Assembly (NCBI GenBank): GCA_944332815.1
Contig: CALVKQ010000004.1
Coordinates: forward strand, 1-64,000
Length of the DNA stretch: 64,000 nucleotides
Source of the DNA: an uncultured Clostridia bacterium
Lineage (GTDB): Bacteria; Bacillota; Clostridia; Christensenellales; CAG-917
Direction: 5' to 3'
Shown here: positions 1 to 6,683 of the stretch, piece by piece
Numbering within the stretch: the stretch's first letter is position 1
How the letters are laid out: the number at the start of each line of letters is the position of its first letter
Program-made: the position numbers and the translations under genes
Notes under the pieces: model-generated
Databases searched by the model: none
Seen by the model: the letters and a program-made list of their open reading frames with translations, nothing else
What the model was told of the DNA's origin: nothing

Positions 1-447
<447 letters not shown>

Positions 448-543
448 ATACAATTGAACCACTAACCTGATAATTCAGCAAAATTCTTAATGCTATGCAG
501 TTGTGAATGTGCGACAGGCGAAAGCCTGCGACCTTCAACAATT

Positions 544-661
544 ACCGGTGTCTATGGCGATGAGGTCCCACCTGTTCTCATACCGAACACAGAAGTTAAG
601 CTCATCAGCGCAGATGGTACTTGGCTGGACACGGCCCGGGAGAGTATGTCGACGCCGGTTT
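544..661 (+). rRNA. 5S ribosomal RNA
   Basis: This is a complete 5S rRNA of about 118 nt. The terminal helix is formed by ACCGGTGTC at the 5' end and GACGCCGGT at the 3' end. The conserved internal block CCGAACACAGAAGTTAAGC is present at 583-601, and the helix IV/loop E region GATGGTAC...GAGAGTATGTC follows. The last part of this gene is the parent of three truncated copies found downstream. Confidence 0.97.
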
Positions 662-663
662 CC

Positions 664-703
664 AAAACAAAAGCACTCAACATCAGTTGGGTGCTTTTGT
701 TTT
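664..703 (+). terminator. rrn operon terminator T1
   Basis: The stem AAAAGCACTCAAC / GTTGGGTGCTTTT with loop ATCA is followed by a T-rich tail. It begins directly after the 5S 3' end. The same terminator recurs three more times downstream. Confidence 0.93.
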
Positions 704-727
704 ACAATTCGGTGATGGACATAATTT

Positions 728-742
728 GCCGTGTCCAGCCAA
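728..742 (+). repeat. 15-nt segment complementary to 5S helix IV, copy 1
   Basis: GCCGTGTCCAGCCAA is the exact reverse complement of 5S rRNA positions 621-635. A second exact copy lies at 1013-1027. In both places it follows a terminator. The core CGTGTCC could also pair with GGACACG at the end of the following repeat unit (911-917), closing the unit as a long stem. Confidence 0.8.
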
Positions 743-750
743 ACACCCAC

Positions 751-948
751 GCGGAGTGAAAATGAGCGAGCGACGCGATAGTTCCCGTGGAACGAGGAGC
801 GTAGCGAGCGACTTTGCATTTTCACGACGCGAAAAGGAGCATGTTGCGCGCAGGGCGAGCGCCCTCGGCATCGTGTGCCGAGAGGCGAAGCAAAGCGCAA
901 TATGTGACGCGGACACGTGCCCGGGAGAGTATGTCGACGCCGGTTTCC
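751..948 (+). ncRNA. Structured repeat unit ending in 5S tail, copy 1
   Basis: This is a 198-bp unit with a near-identical copy at 1347-1544 and a diverged copy at 1621-1784. It folds into an outer stem GTGAAAATG (756-764) / CATTTTCAC (817-825), an inner ACGC/GCGT stem and a hairpin GTTCC-CGT-GGAAC (781-793). A second domain follows with outer stem TTGCGC (844-849) / GCGCAA (895-900) and two hairpins. It ends with the last ~35 nt of a 5S gene (911-946). No protein reading frame explains it. RNA function is inferred from base-pair changes between copies; expression is not shown. Confidence 0.6.
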
Positions 949-988
949 AGAACAAAAGCACTCAACATCAGTTGGGTGCTTTTGTTTT
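911..988 (+). repeat. Truncated 5S 3' tail plus terminator, copy 2
   Basis: GGACACGTGCCCGGGAGAG and the following bases match the last ~35 nt of the 5S gene with one small change (GGACACGTGCC versus GGACACGGCC). The 5' two thirds of 5S is missing. It is followed at 951-988 by a terminator identical in the stem to T1. Confidence 0.85.
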
Positions 989-1012
989 ACAATTCGGTGA
1001 TGAACACACATT

Positions 1013-1027
1013 GCCGTGTCCAGCCAA
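1013..1027 (+). repeat. 15-nt segment complementary to 5S helix IV, copy 2
   Basis: This is identical to 728-742 and an exact reverse complement of 5S rRNA 621-635. It precedes the 101-bp tandem repeats. Confidence 0.8.
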
Positions 1028-1042
1028 GGTGTAAAGCGCACG

Positions 1043-1344
1043 GGTGCTAAGCGCACGGCTGGCTGATGCTTACATTACGCACGACAGTATGTTGTTCACA
1101 TTCCGCACCAGTCCGGGAGCGCGAGGGTGTAACACCCTCGCAGGTGCTAAGCGCACGGCTAGCTATAACTTTACATTACGCACAACAGTATGTTATCCAC
1201 GTCGCGCACCAGTATGGGAGCGCGAGGGTGTAACACCCTCGCAGGTGCTAAGCGCACGGCTGGCTGATGCTTCACATCACGCACAACAGTATGTTATTCA
1301 CATCCCACACTAGTAAGGGAGCACGAGGGTGTAACACCCTCGCA
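1043..1344 (+). repeat. Three 101-bp tandem repeats with a strong hairpin
   Basis: Copies begin with GGTGCTAAGCGCACGGCT at 1043, 1143 and 1244 (periods 100 and 101). Each ends with GCGAGGGTGT-A-ACACCCTCGC or a one-base variant, an almost perfect inverted repeat with a one-base centre. The middles differ by scattered substitutions. The block sits between the 5S-complementary segment and the second structured unit. No coding potential is evident. Confidence 0.9.
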
Positions 1345-1346
1345 CC

Positions 1347-1544
1347 GCGGAGTGAAAATGAGCGAGCGACGCGATAGTTCCCGTGGAACGAGGAGCGTAG
1401 CGAGCGACTTTGCATTTTCACGACGCGAAAAGGAGCATGTTGCGCGCAGGGCGAGCGCCCTCGGCATCGTGTGCCGAGAGGCGAAGCAAAGCGCAATATG
1501 TGACGCGGACACGTGCCCGGGAGAGTATGTCGACGCCGGTTTCC
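1347..1544 (+). ncRNA. Structured repeat unit ending in 5S tail, copy 2
   Basis: This matches 751-948 essentially base for base at a constant offset of 596. It has the same stems (GTGAAAATG at 1352-1360 with CATTTTCAC at 1413-1421) and the same hairpin GTTCC-CGT-GGAAC (1377-1389). The 5S tail copy is at 1507-1541. Its terminator has a different stem sequence (next feature). Confidence 0.6.
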
Positions 1545-1584
1545 AAAACAAAAAGCTCACACAACAGTGTGAGCTTTTTGTTTT
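1545..1584 (+). terminator. Terminator T3 with re-sequenced stem
   Basis: The stem AAAAAGCTCACAC / GTGTGAGCTTTTT with loop AACA is followed by GTTTTAC. It keeps the flanks and geometry of T1 and T2 but the stem bases differ on both sides, a compensatory exchange. It follows the third 5S tail directly. Confidence 0.9.
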
Positions 1585-1620
1585 ACAATTACTCCGAGAG
1601 AACTATAAGAAAACGCAACG

Positions 1621-1784
1621 GGTAAATGAGTGACGCTGCGATAGTTCCCGTGGAACGAGGAGCAGCGGAACGGCTTGCATTTACCTGTTGCGTAAAGGAG
1701 CGACCGCGCGCAAGGCGAAGGTTGCGCCGCAGAGCGGCACAGACAAAGAAAAGCGCGGATCGCGACGCGTCGACGCCGGTTTCC
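1621..1784 (+). ncRNA. Structured repeat unit, diverged copy 3
   Basis: The central GATAGTTCCCGTGGAACGAG is conserved, while the surrounding stems are changed on both strands. The outer stem is GGTAAATG (1621-1628) / CATTTACC (1678-1685) and the inner stem is CGCTGC (1634-1639) / GCAGCG (1662-1667). The second domain is closed by CCGCGC (1704-1709) / GCGCGG (1753-1758) around GCAA..TTGC and GCCGC-AGA-GCGGC hairpins. It ends in a shorter 5S tail at 1769-1784. Preserved pairing with changed bases is the main evidence for a folded RNA. Confidence 0.55.
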
Positions 1785-1824
1785 AAAACAAAAGCACTCA
1801 ACATCAGTTGGGTGCTTTTGCTTT
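1785..1824 (+). terminator. Terminator T4
   Basis: The stem is the same as T1 (AAAGCACTCAAC / GTTGGGTGCTTT), placed after the fourth and shortest 5S tail. The tail is slightly altered (GCTTTATG). Confidence 0.85.
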
Positions 1825-1829
1825 ATGCC

Positions 1830-2150
1830 CGGTAACGAACACAATCGGTTTTATTACTAGATATTGTGCGCGGTCGGTTGATTTTATTTTGCCTTCCGAC
1901 GATGACTCAATTTGCCGTGTCAGGTCAGATAATACGGAGCGAAACCGAAGGGTGCTGCGACGGTTTTGCCGACGATTGCGCTGCGGTCAGGGAAATATAT
2001 GCAATCCGTAGGAAAGTGGCTTATTTAGGGATCGTACGTGCTCTGCGTGAACTTTTGCAGTCATTTTCCTTGCGGATCGCTTATATATCGGACCCCATAC
2101 GGCGGACGCGCTTGCCGCGGGCTGAGAGCGAGGGCGGCAAATGCAGATTG
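1830..2150. other. Intergenic region before rubredoxin
   Basis: No gene is recognisable here. A TTTGCCGTGTCAGGTCAG stretch near 1911 resembles the 5S-complementary segments at 728 and 1013 but is degraded. The remainder looks like unconstrained spacer. Confidence 0.5.
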
Positions 2151-2153
2151 GTA

Positions 2154-2182
2154 TTGAAAATAGTTCCGAGGCGTGGTATAAT
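2154..2182 (+). promoter_or_regulatory. Sigma-A promoter of rubredoxin
   Basis: TTGAAA (2154-2159), a 17-bp spacer and TATAAT (2177-2182) lie about 40 bp upstream of the ATG. The AAGGAGG ribosome binding site is at 2210-2217. Confidence 0.85.
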
Positions 2183-2222
2183 TGCCGTAAGAATGCGGCA
2201 GACGCCGCAAAAGGAGGTAATT

Positions 2223-2381
2223 ATGAAGTACATATGCGATGTGTGCGGATACGTCTATGATGAGGAACTCGGCGATCCGGACAACGGGATAGACCCCGGC
2301 ACCACATGGGCGGAACTGCCCGATGACTTCGTGTGTCCGCTCTGCGGAGTGGGCAAAGAGGATTTCTCGCCCGAAGCATAA
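2223..2381 (+). CDS. Rubredoxin
   Basis: This 52-residue protein is a small soluble one-electron carrier with an Fe(Cys)4 centre. The two iron-binding pairs are clear: CDVCGY near residues 5-10 and CPLCGVGK near 38-45. The conserved aromatic/proline core between them ([19 protein letters not shown]) is also present. The length is typical of the family. It is preceded by a strong AAGGAGG site and its own promoter and is followed by a terminator, so it is a single-gene transcript. Rubredoxins in anaerobes commonly serve oxygen or peroxide reduction; the partner here is unknown. Confidence 0.97.
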   Translation: MKYICDVCGYVYDEELGDPDNGIDPGTTWAELPDDFVCPLCGVGKEDFSPEA

Positions 2382-2408
2382 ACGTCAATGTAACATATGT
2401 GTAAAAAC

Positions 2409-2438
2409 GAAACGCCCGTCAGGGCGTTTTGTTTTTTT
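2409..2438 (+). terminator. Rubredoxin terminator
   Basis: AAACGCCC-GTCA-GGGCGTTT is followed by TGTTTTTTT. Confidence 0.9.
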
Positions 2439-2628
2439 GGTGATAAAACACGATAAGTGTTTGCGTTTATGGGTTCTCATTTGCCTATATGTGGCAAAAG
2501 TCTGAACAATACACCTATCGTGTTATTAGGTGCGCCGCAACCTTGGGATGTTATTTTGCTTGTGAGGGTGCGATCCGTTCGTTGAATATTGCGCTCCTTT
2601 CCGTCCCTGACAGATTTACGCCCGTCCA

Positions 2629-3195
2629 TCACAACAAAACGGGCTGTAATTGCTTACCTTCGAGCGCGGCAAGACAGGTTTCCCTTATGCGCGTCGTGTC
2701 CGCGATCATGGAGTTGGACTTGACGGTGGGCGCGTCTTGCGCGAACGGGACAAAGTACACGTTGCGTGTGTTGAGCAATATCCCTATGTTTTTGGCGTTC
2801 GCGCCGAGGGCGTCGTTTGATGATATGGACAGCACGACGGGTCTGCCGTTGCGGAGGTGCGCTTTGACCGCCATTGTCACGGGGGTGTCCGTTATGCCGT
2901 GCGCGATCTTGGCGAGGGTGTTGCCCGTGCACGGAGCGACGAGCATGAGTTCCAGTCCTTTGGAAGTGCCGATGGGTTCCGCTTCCGGGATGGTTTTTAT
3001 GGGGGTCTTGCCCGTTTTTTGTCTTATCAGCTCCTCGAACTCAGCCGCTTTATAGAACCGCGTGTCGAGTTTTGACGTATTGAAACTGAAAACGGGAGTG
3101 ACGTCAAAGCCGTGCGCAACGAGGTCGTCCACTGCGGTCAGGAGGTTTGAGAAGGTGCAGAAGGAGCCCGTCACCGCAAGTCCGAGTTTTATCAT
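2629..3195 (-). CDS. dpaB: Dipicolinate synthase subunit B
   Basis: This is the 188-residue flavoprotein-like subunit (SpoVFB) that with DpaA makes dipicolinic acid, the calcium chelator of the spore core, in the mother cell. The N-terminus KLGLAVTGSFCTF is the phosphopantothenoylcysteine-decarboxylase-like fold, and PCTGNTLAKIAHGITDTPV and the SSNDALGANAKNIG region are characteristic. I chose the ATG at 3195, which overlaps the end of dpaA by 4 nt (ATGA); longer upstream frames lie inside dpaA. Its presence implies endospore formation. Confidence 0.95.
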   Translation of the reverse strand: MIKLGLAVTGSFCTFSNLLTAVDDLVAHGFDVTPVFSFNTSKLDTRFYKAAEFEELIRQKTGKTPIKTIPEAEPIGTSKGLELMLVAPCTGNTLAKIAHGITDTPVTMAVKAHLRNGRPVVLSISSNDALGANAKNIGILLNTRNVYFVPFAQDAPTVKSNSMIADTTRIRETCLAALEGKQLQPVLL

Positions 3196-3905
3196 GCCGT
3201 CACCTCCAGGATGTAGTTCTTCATCGCGGCTGCCGCGCTTTCGGGGGCGCATTTTGCAGGCAGCGCAGGGTACGCCGCCGCGTCCAGCCCGAGCTCGCGC
3301 AGCATTGGGATGTTGACCGCGTGCACGCTTGCGAGGTCGATATATACGACGTCGTGGCGCATGGTGCAGGCGCGCTCGTCGGAGATGAGCTTTTTAGGCG
3401 CGGTATTTATCACCACGTCGTAGAGGGGCAGTTCGGCGTCCGAAGCGGTCACGACGCGCCGTGCGAACGCGCCTGCCGGACGGGGGGAGGAGGAAGTCGC
3501 AACGTCCACCGTGACCCCAAGTCTGTCCAAGAGGCGGCAGACGGCGGCTCCCGTGCGCCCGAAGCCTATGACGAGCGCAAGTATGTCGTGAAGCGCCAAC
3601 ATGCTGTGTTCGAGGATGATGCCGAGCGTGCCCTCCGCCGTGAGGCGGGCGTTTGCGGCCTGGAATTTTTCGTTTTCGAGCATATCACACACCCGAAGAT
3701 GAAGTTTGCGCGCGAGCGCTTCCGCATCTTCGTCCAATCTGCCCGATATGAGTGTTTCCCCCTCTTTTATGTGGTCGAACCGTTCGGGGGAGAGGCGCAG
3801 ATTAGGCGCGAAGACGTGGGTGTTCACCACCGGACGCAAGCCCGTCAGCTGTCTTTTGAGGAAGAACATCCTTTCATCCGTTTCGTAAATGACAAATTCT
3901 CCCAT
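3192..3905 (-). CDS. dpaA: Dipicolinate synthase subunit A
   Basis: This 237-residue NAD(P)-dependent subunit (SpoVFA) acts with DpaB on the lysine-pathway intermediate made by DapA. The Rossmann signature ALVIGFGRTGAAVCRLL is in mid-protein, preceded by a dipicolinate-synthase N-terminal domain. The LISDERACTMRHDVVYIDLAS segment is typical. A GTG six bases upstream is possible, but the ATG at 3905 sits 5 nt after GGAGGG and is preferred. It is shorter than the usual ~295 residues, so the N-terminal domain appears compact. Confidence 0.93.
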   Translation of the reverse strand: MGEFVIYETDERMFFLKRQLTGLRPVVNTHVFAPNLRLSPERFDHIKEGETLISGRLDEDAEALARKLHLRVCDMLENEKFQAANARLTAEGTLGIILEHSMLALHDILALVIGFGRTGAAVCRLLDRLGVTVDVATSSSPRPAGAFARRVVTASDAELPLYDVVINTAPKKLISDERACTMRHDVVYIDLASVHAVNIPMLRELGLDAAAYPALPAKCAPESAAAAMKNYILEVTA

Positions 3906-3922
3906 TTTCACCCTCCATACGG

Positions 3923-3952
3923 CATCCTATGCCGAAGGGGGATGGGGTGTGA
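3923..3952 (-). promoter_or_regulatory. Candidate mother-cell (sigma-K-like) promoter of dpaAB
   Basis: On the minus strand TCACA, 16 bases and CATAGGATG resemble the sigma-K pattern (AC element, 16-17 bp, CATA followed by TA-like bases). It lies just upstream of the dpaA ribosome binding site. In Bacillus subtilis the spoVF operon is sigma-K dependent. The match is imperfect at the end of the -10 box. Confidence 0.4.
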
Positions 3953-4050
3953 CCGCGCGCGAAAGACATCGGAAGGGACGTAAAAAATGAGAGCGCACGC
4001 TCTTTGACGCGAGGGAGGGGATCCAGCATAGGATATGGGAGGAGGAGAGT

Positions 4051-5052
4051 ATGGAAAGGTTCTTTTTGGGCGGTAACACGGCATACGGTTTCAGAGGGTT
4101 TTACGACGGCGAACTTGCCCGTGCGGACAACGTAGTTCTCCTAAAAGGCGCGCCCGGAACGGGGAAAAGCACCCTCATAAAAGGGATAGGCGCGGAATGC
4201 GCGCGGAGGGGGCTGGACCATGAGATGTGGTATTGTTCGGGCGACCCGTCGAGCGCGGACGGGATATACGTCAAGGAGCTTTCCGCAGCGGTGGCGGACG
4301 CCACTTCGCCGCACCCCTGCGAGCCCTCGCTGCCCGTGATACGCGAGCGCACGGCAGACATGGCGGCGGCGTTGGACAGGGCGCGTCTGCTCCCTCGCAA
4401 GGCGGAGATAGAGCGGCTGTTAAAATTCAAAAAAGACAGTTATGAACGTGCATACGATATGTTAAAGTCCGCATTCGGTCATTATCGGCGTGCGGAACGG
4501 ATGTATCTTCAAAGCGCGGACGCGGCAAAGATAAGGAGGCTTGCGGCGGCTTTCGCGCTCTCCGAACGGGCGCTTTTCCCGGAGGACGGAGGGAAGGGGA
4601 GGGACGTGTTTTCTTCCGCGATAACGGCGGACGGGAACGTGTCCTTTTACGATCATCTTGCAGGCAAAAGGGTGTTCGTGCCGGAGGGGTGCGAGATAGG
4701 CGCGCGCATCTTTGCGGAGGAAGTCGCGGCGCTTGCCGGCGGAGGCATCCGGCTGCATTTCCCGTTGCTGCCCGAACACCTTGACGGGGTGTTGTTCCCG
4801 GGGGTCGCGGTCGTGTCGGACGCAGGGCAGTTCGGGACCGCTGCGGAAAAGCTGTATCTCGGGGACGGGGAGGGGGCTGCCGCCTGCGAAGCGGAACTGA
4901 ACAGGTGCCGCGAGTGGGTGAAAGCGGCGTGTGCGGAACTTGCCGCGGCGCGTACGGCGCACCTCAAAGTGGAAAAACTGCACGCGGAGTGCATGGATTA
5001 TTCGGTGACGGACGAGATCGCGGAGAGGGTCAAGAAGATGCTTTTCGGCTGA
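4051..5052 (+). CDS. P-loop ATPase of unknown function, degenerate second half
   Basis: This 333-residue protein resembles a family of uncharacterised Firmicutes proteins with two related ATPase-like halves that begin with a GGNTAxGF motif. Residues 1-60 carry FLGGNTAYGFRGFYD and a good Walker A (LKGAPGTGKSTLIKG), followed by YCSGDPSSADGI. The second half restarts at ITADGNVSFYDHLAGK, but where a second P-loop would be expected it reads VPEGCEIGARIF, lacking the GKS/T lysine. A helical linker joins the halves. It is preceded by a GGAGGAGG site. Role unknown. Confidence 0.8.
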   Translation: MERFFLGGNTAYGFRGFYDGELARADNVVLLKGAPGTGKSTLIKGIGAECARRGLDHEMWYCSGDPSSADGIYVKELSAAVADATSPHPCEPSLPVIRERTADMAAALDRARLLPRKAEIERLLKFKKDSYERAYDMLKSAFGHYRRAERMYLQSADAAKIRRLAAAFALSERALFPEDGGKGRDVFSSAITADGNVSFYDHLAGKRVFVPEGCEIGARIFAEEVAALAGGGIRLHFPLLPEHLDGVLFPGVAVVSDAGQFGTAAEKLYLGDGEGAAACEAELNRCREWVKAACAELAAARTAHLKVEKLHAECMDYSVTDEIAERVKKMLFG

Positions 5053-5150
5053 AACCGCCGCGCAGCTCCGAGAGGGGGAGGAGGAATAAGTTTTACGCAC
5101 AATGGGCGCGTATGGGTGACATTGCGCCCGTTTTGCTGTATAATGGCGGC

Positions 5151-6485
5151 ATGAAAAAGAAAAAAGAGAAACTCCTGCCTTCCGACGAAGGGAGGACGGC
5201 AGCCGCCGCAAACAAAGCGGCTGTGCGCAAAAAGCCCGAAAAAGGCGGAAAAAAGGATAAGAAAGAGCAAAAAGTCTTTTCTCTGCCTCATTATCTCCTG
5301 CTCATGGCGGTATGTTTCGTGCTGCGGCTCAGGTTCGGGGCGAAGTCGGTGTTGTCCGACTCCTTCCGCGAGCAGAAGAAGAAGGGCGCGATGCTGGTGC
5401 TGTCCAACCACGTGTCGGCGTTCGATTTCGCGTGGTTTTCCACTCCTTTCCTCGGCAGGAAGGTGAGTTTCGTGGTGGCGGAAACCATGCAATACTCCCA
5501 GCCCATATTCGCGAAACTGATAAGGGGCTACCGCGCCATCGTCAAAAAACAGTTTTACGCCGATTACACCTGCATCAAGAACATAAAGCGCTATCTTGAC
5601 GCCGGCGTTTCGGTGATACTCTGCCCGGAGGGCAAGGTGAGCGCGGACGGCCGCACCGCGAAAATGGCGTTCGCGATAGCAAAATTGGTGAAATGGCTGG
5701 GTTATCCCGTGGCGAGCTGCGTGATAAGCGGCGCGGGGCTCACCCGTCCCAAGTGGGCGCATTCCTCACGCACGGGCGGCGTGATCTGCGAGATGGACAT
5801 GATGATGACGGCGGAGGAGAGCAAGACGCTTTCCGCGCAGGAGGTCATGGCGAGGATAGAGGGCGCGCTGGCGCACAACGAGCACGTCTGGCAGGCGGAA
5901 AACGGAAGGAAATACCGCGGCAAAAAGTACGCCGAAGGGCTGGAAAACGTCCTTTACCGTTGTCCCGAATGCGGCAGAGAGTTCGTCATGACGACGTCGG
6001 GGAACGCGATAATGTGCGAAAAATGCGGTTTTTCCGCAGTGTACACCCAAACGGGAAAGATACTGCCCACGGACGGTTACGAAGGCAGATGCCCCGAGCG
6101 TATCGACGTGTGGTATGACGAGATACGCGAGAGCGTGGCGGCGGAAGTGAGCGCGGACGACTTCCGCTTGGAGCAAAAGGTGCGCCTCATGACTGTGAAC
6201 CGCAAGGGCAACGGCTATCGTTACGCCGCGTCCGGCACGCTCGCGCTTAACAGAGAAGCGCTGACGTTCACGGCTTCGGAGGACGAGGATCCCGAGAGAG
6301 CGGCGGACGCCCCCGAAAGCCTCTCCGTGCTTGTAAAAAACCTGCCCACGGCGGCGACGCTGCCCGGCGTATCTTTGGACATCAGCGGCGACGGAGCGAC
6401 CTATCGTGCGGTGTTCACGTCCGAACACGCTTCCACGAAATTCGCACTTGCGCTGGAAGCGATGGCGGCACTGCGCGGAGAATGA
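5151..6485 (+). CDS. Lysophospholipid acyltransferase with C-terminal zinc ribbon
   Basis: This 444-residue protein has a Lys-rich N-terminus, one membrane segment (HYLLLMAVCFVLRLRF) and a PlsC-type acyltransferase domain with NHVSAFD (catalytic His-x4-Asp) and CPEGKVSADG. After the acyltransferase comes CPECGREF...MCEKCGF, a four-cysteine zinc ribbon, and a ~120-residue tail without a recognised fold. It probably acylates a lipid or glycerophosphate precursor at the inner membrane. The start is uncertain: ATG 5151 has no Shine-Dalgarno and lies 7 nt after a TATAAT, whereas the in-frame ATG at 5112 has a distant GGAGGAGG. Confidence 0.85.
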   Translation: MKKKKEKLLPSDEGRTAAAANKAAVRKKPEKGGKKDKKEQKVFSLPHYLLLMAVCFVLRLRFGAKSVLSDSFREQKKKGAMLVLSNHVSAFDFAWFSTPFLGRKVSFVVAETMQYSQPIFAKLIRGYRAIVKKQFYADYTCIKNIKRYLDAGVSVILCPEGKVSADGRTAKMAFAIAKLVKWLGYPVASCVISGAGLTRPKWAHSSRTGGVICEMDMMMTAEESKTLSAQEVMARIEGALAHNEHVWQAENGRKYRGKKYAEGLENVLYRCPECGREFVMTTSGNAIMCEKCGFSAVYTQTGKILPTDGYEGRCPERIDVWYDEIRESVAAEVSADDFRLEQKVRLMTVNRKGNGYRYAASGTLALNREALTFTASEDEDPERAADAPESLSVLVKNLPTAATLPGVSLDISGDGATYRAVFTSEHASTKFALALEAMAALRGE

Positions 6486-6538
6486 GCGCGGAAAAATAAG
6501 AAAACCGCGAAAAAACCGCGAAAAAACCGTGAAAAACG

Positions 6539-6568
6539 CCCCGGGGACACTCGGGGTTATTTTTTAAT
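6539..6568 (+). terminator. Terminator after the acyltransferase gene
   Basis: CCCCG-GGGACACT-CGGGG is followed by TTATTTTTTA. Confidence 0.65.
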
Positions 6569-6683
6569 GTTTGCCGGCATAAATTAATTATAGTTTTCAA
6601 AAAATAGGCGCGCGACGGCGCGTGATATATTAATGATGTATCTTTATATCTCGCGCTCACACGCGCGTGGAGGATAGGGGCTT

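Noticed and set aside
535..1056. A 173-codon minus-strand frame across 5S rRNA and its repeats
   Set aside because: It overlaps an rRNA gene and duplicated terminators. Its repeated peptide (IVKQKHPTDVECFC) is just the terminator translated.
1043..1344. CRISPR-like array
   Set aside because: The repeat unit is ~101 bp with no unique spacers, only three copies, and no cas genes; it is a tandem repeat with hairpins.
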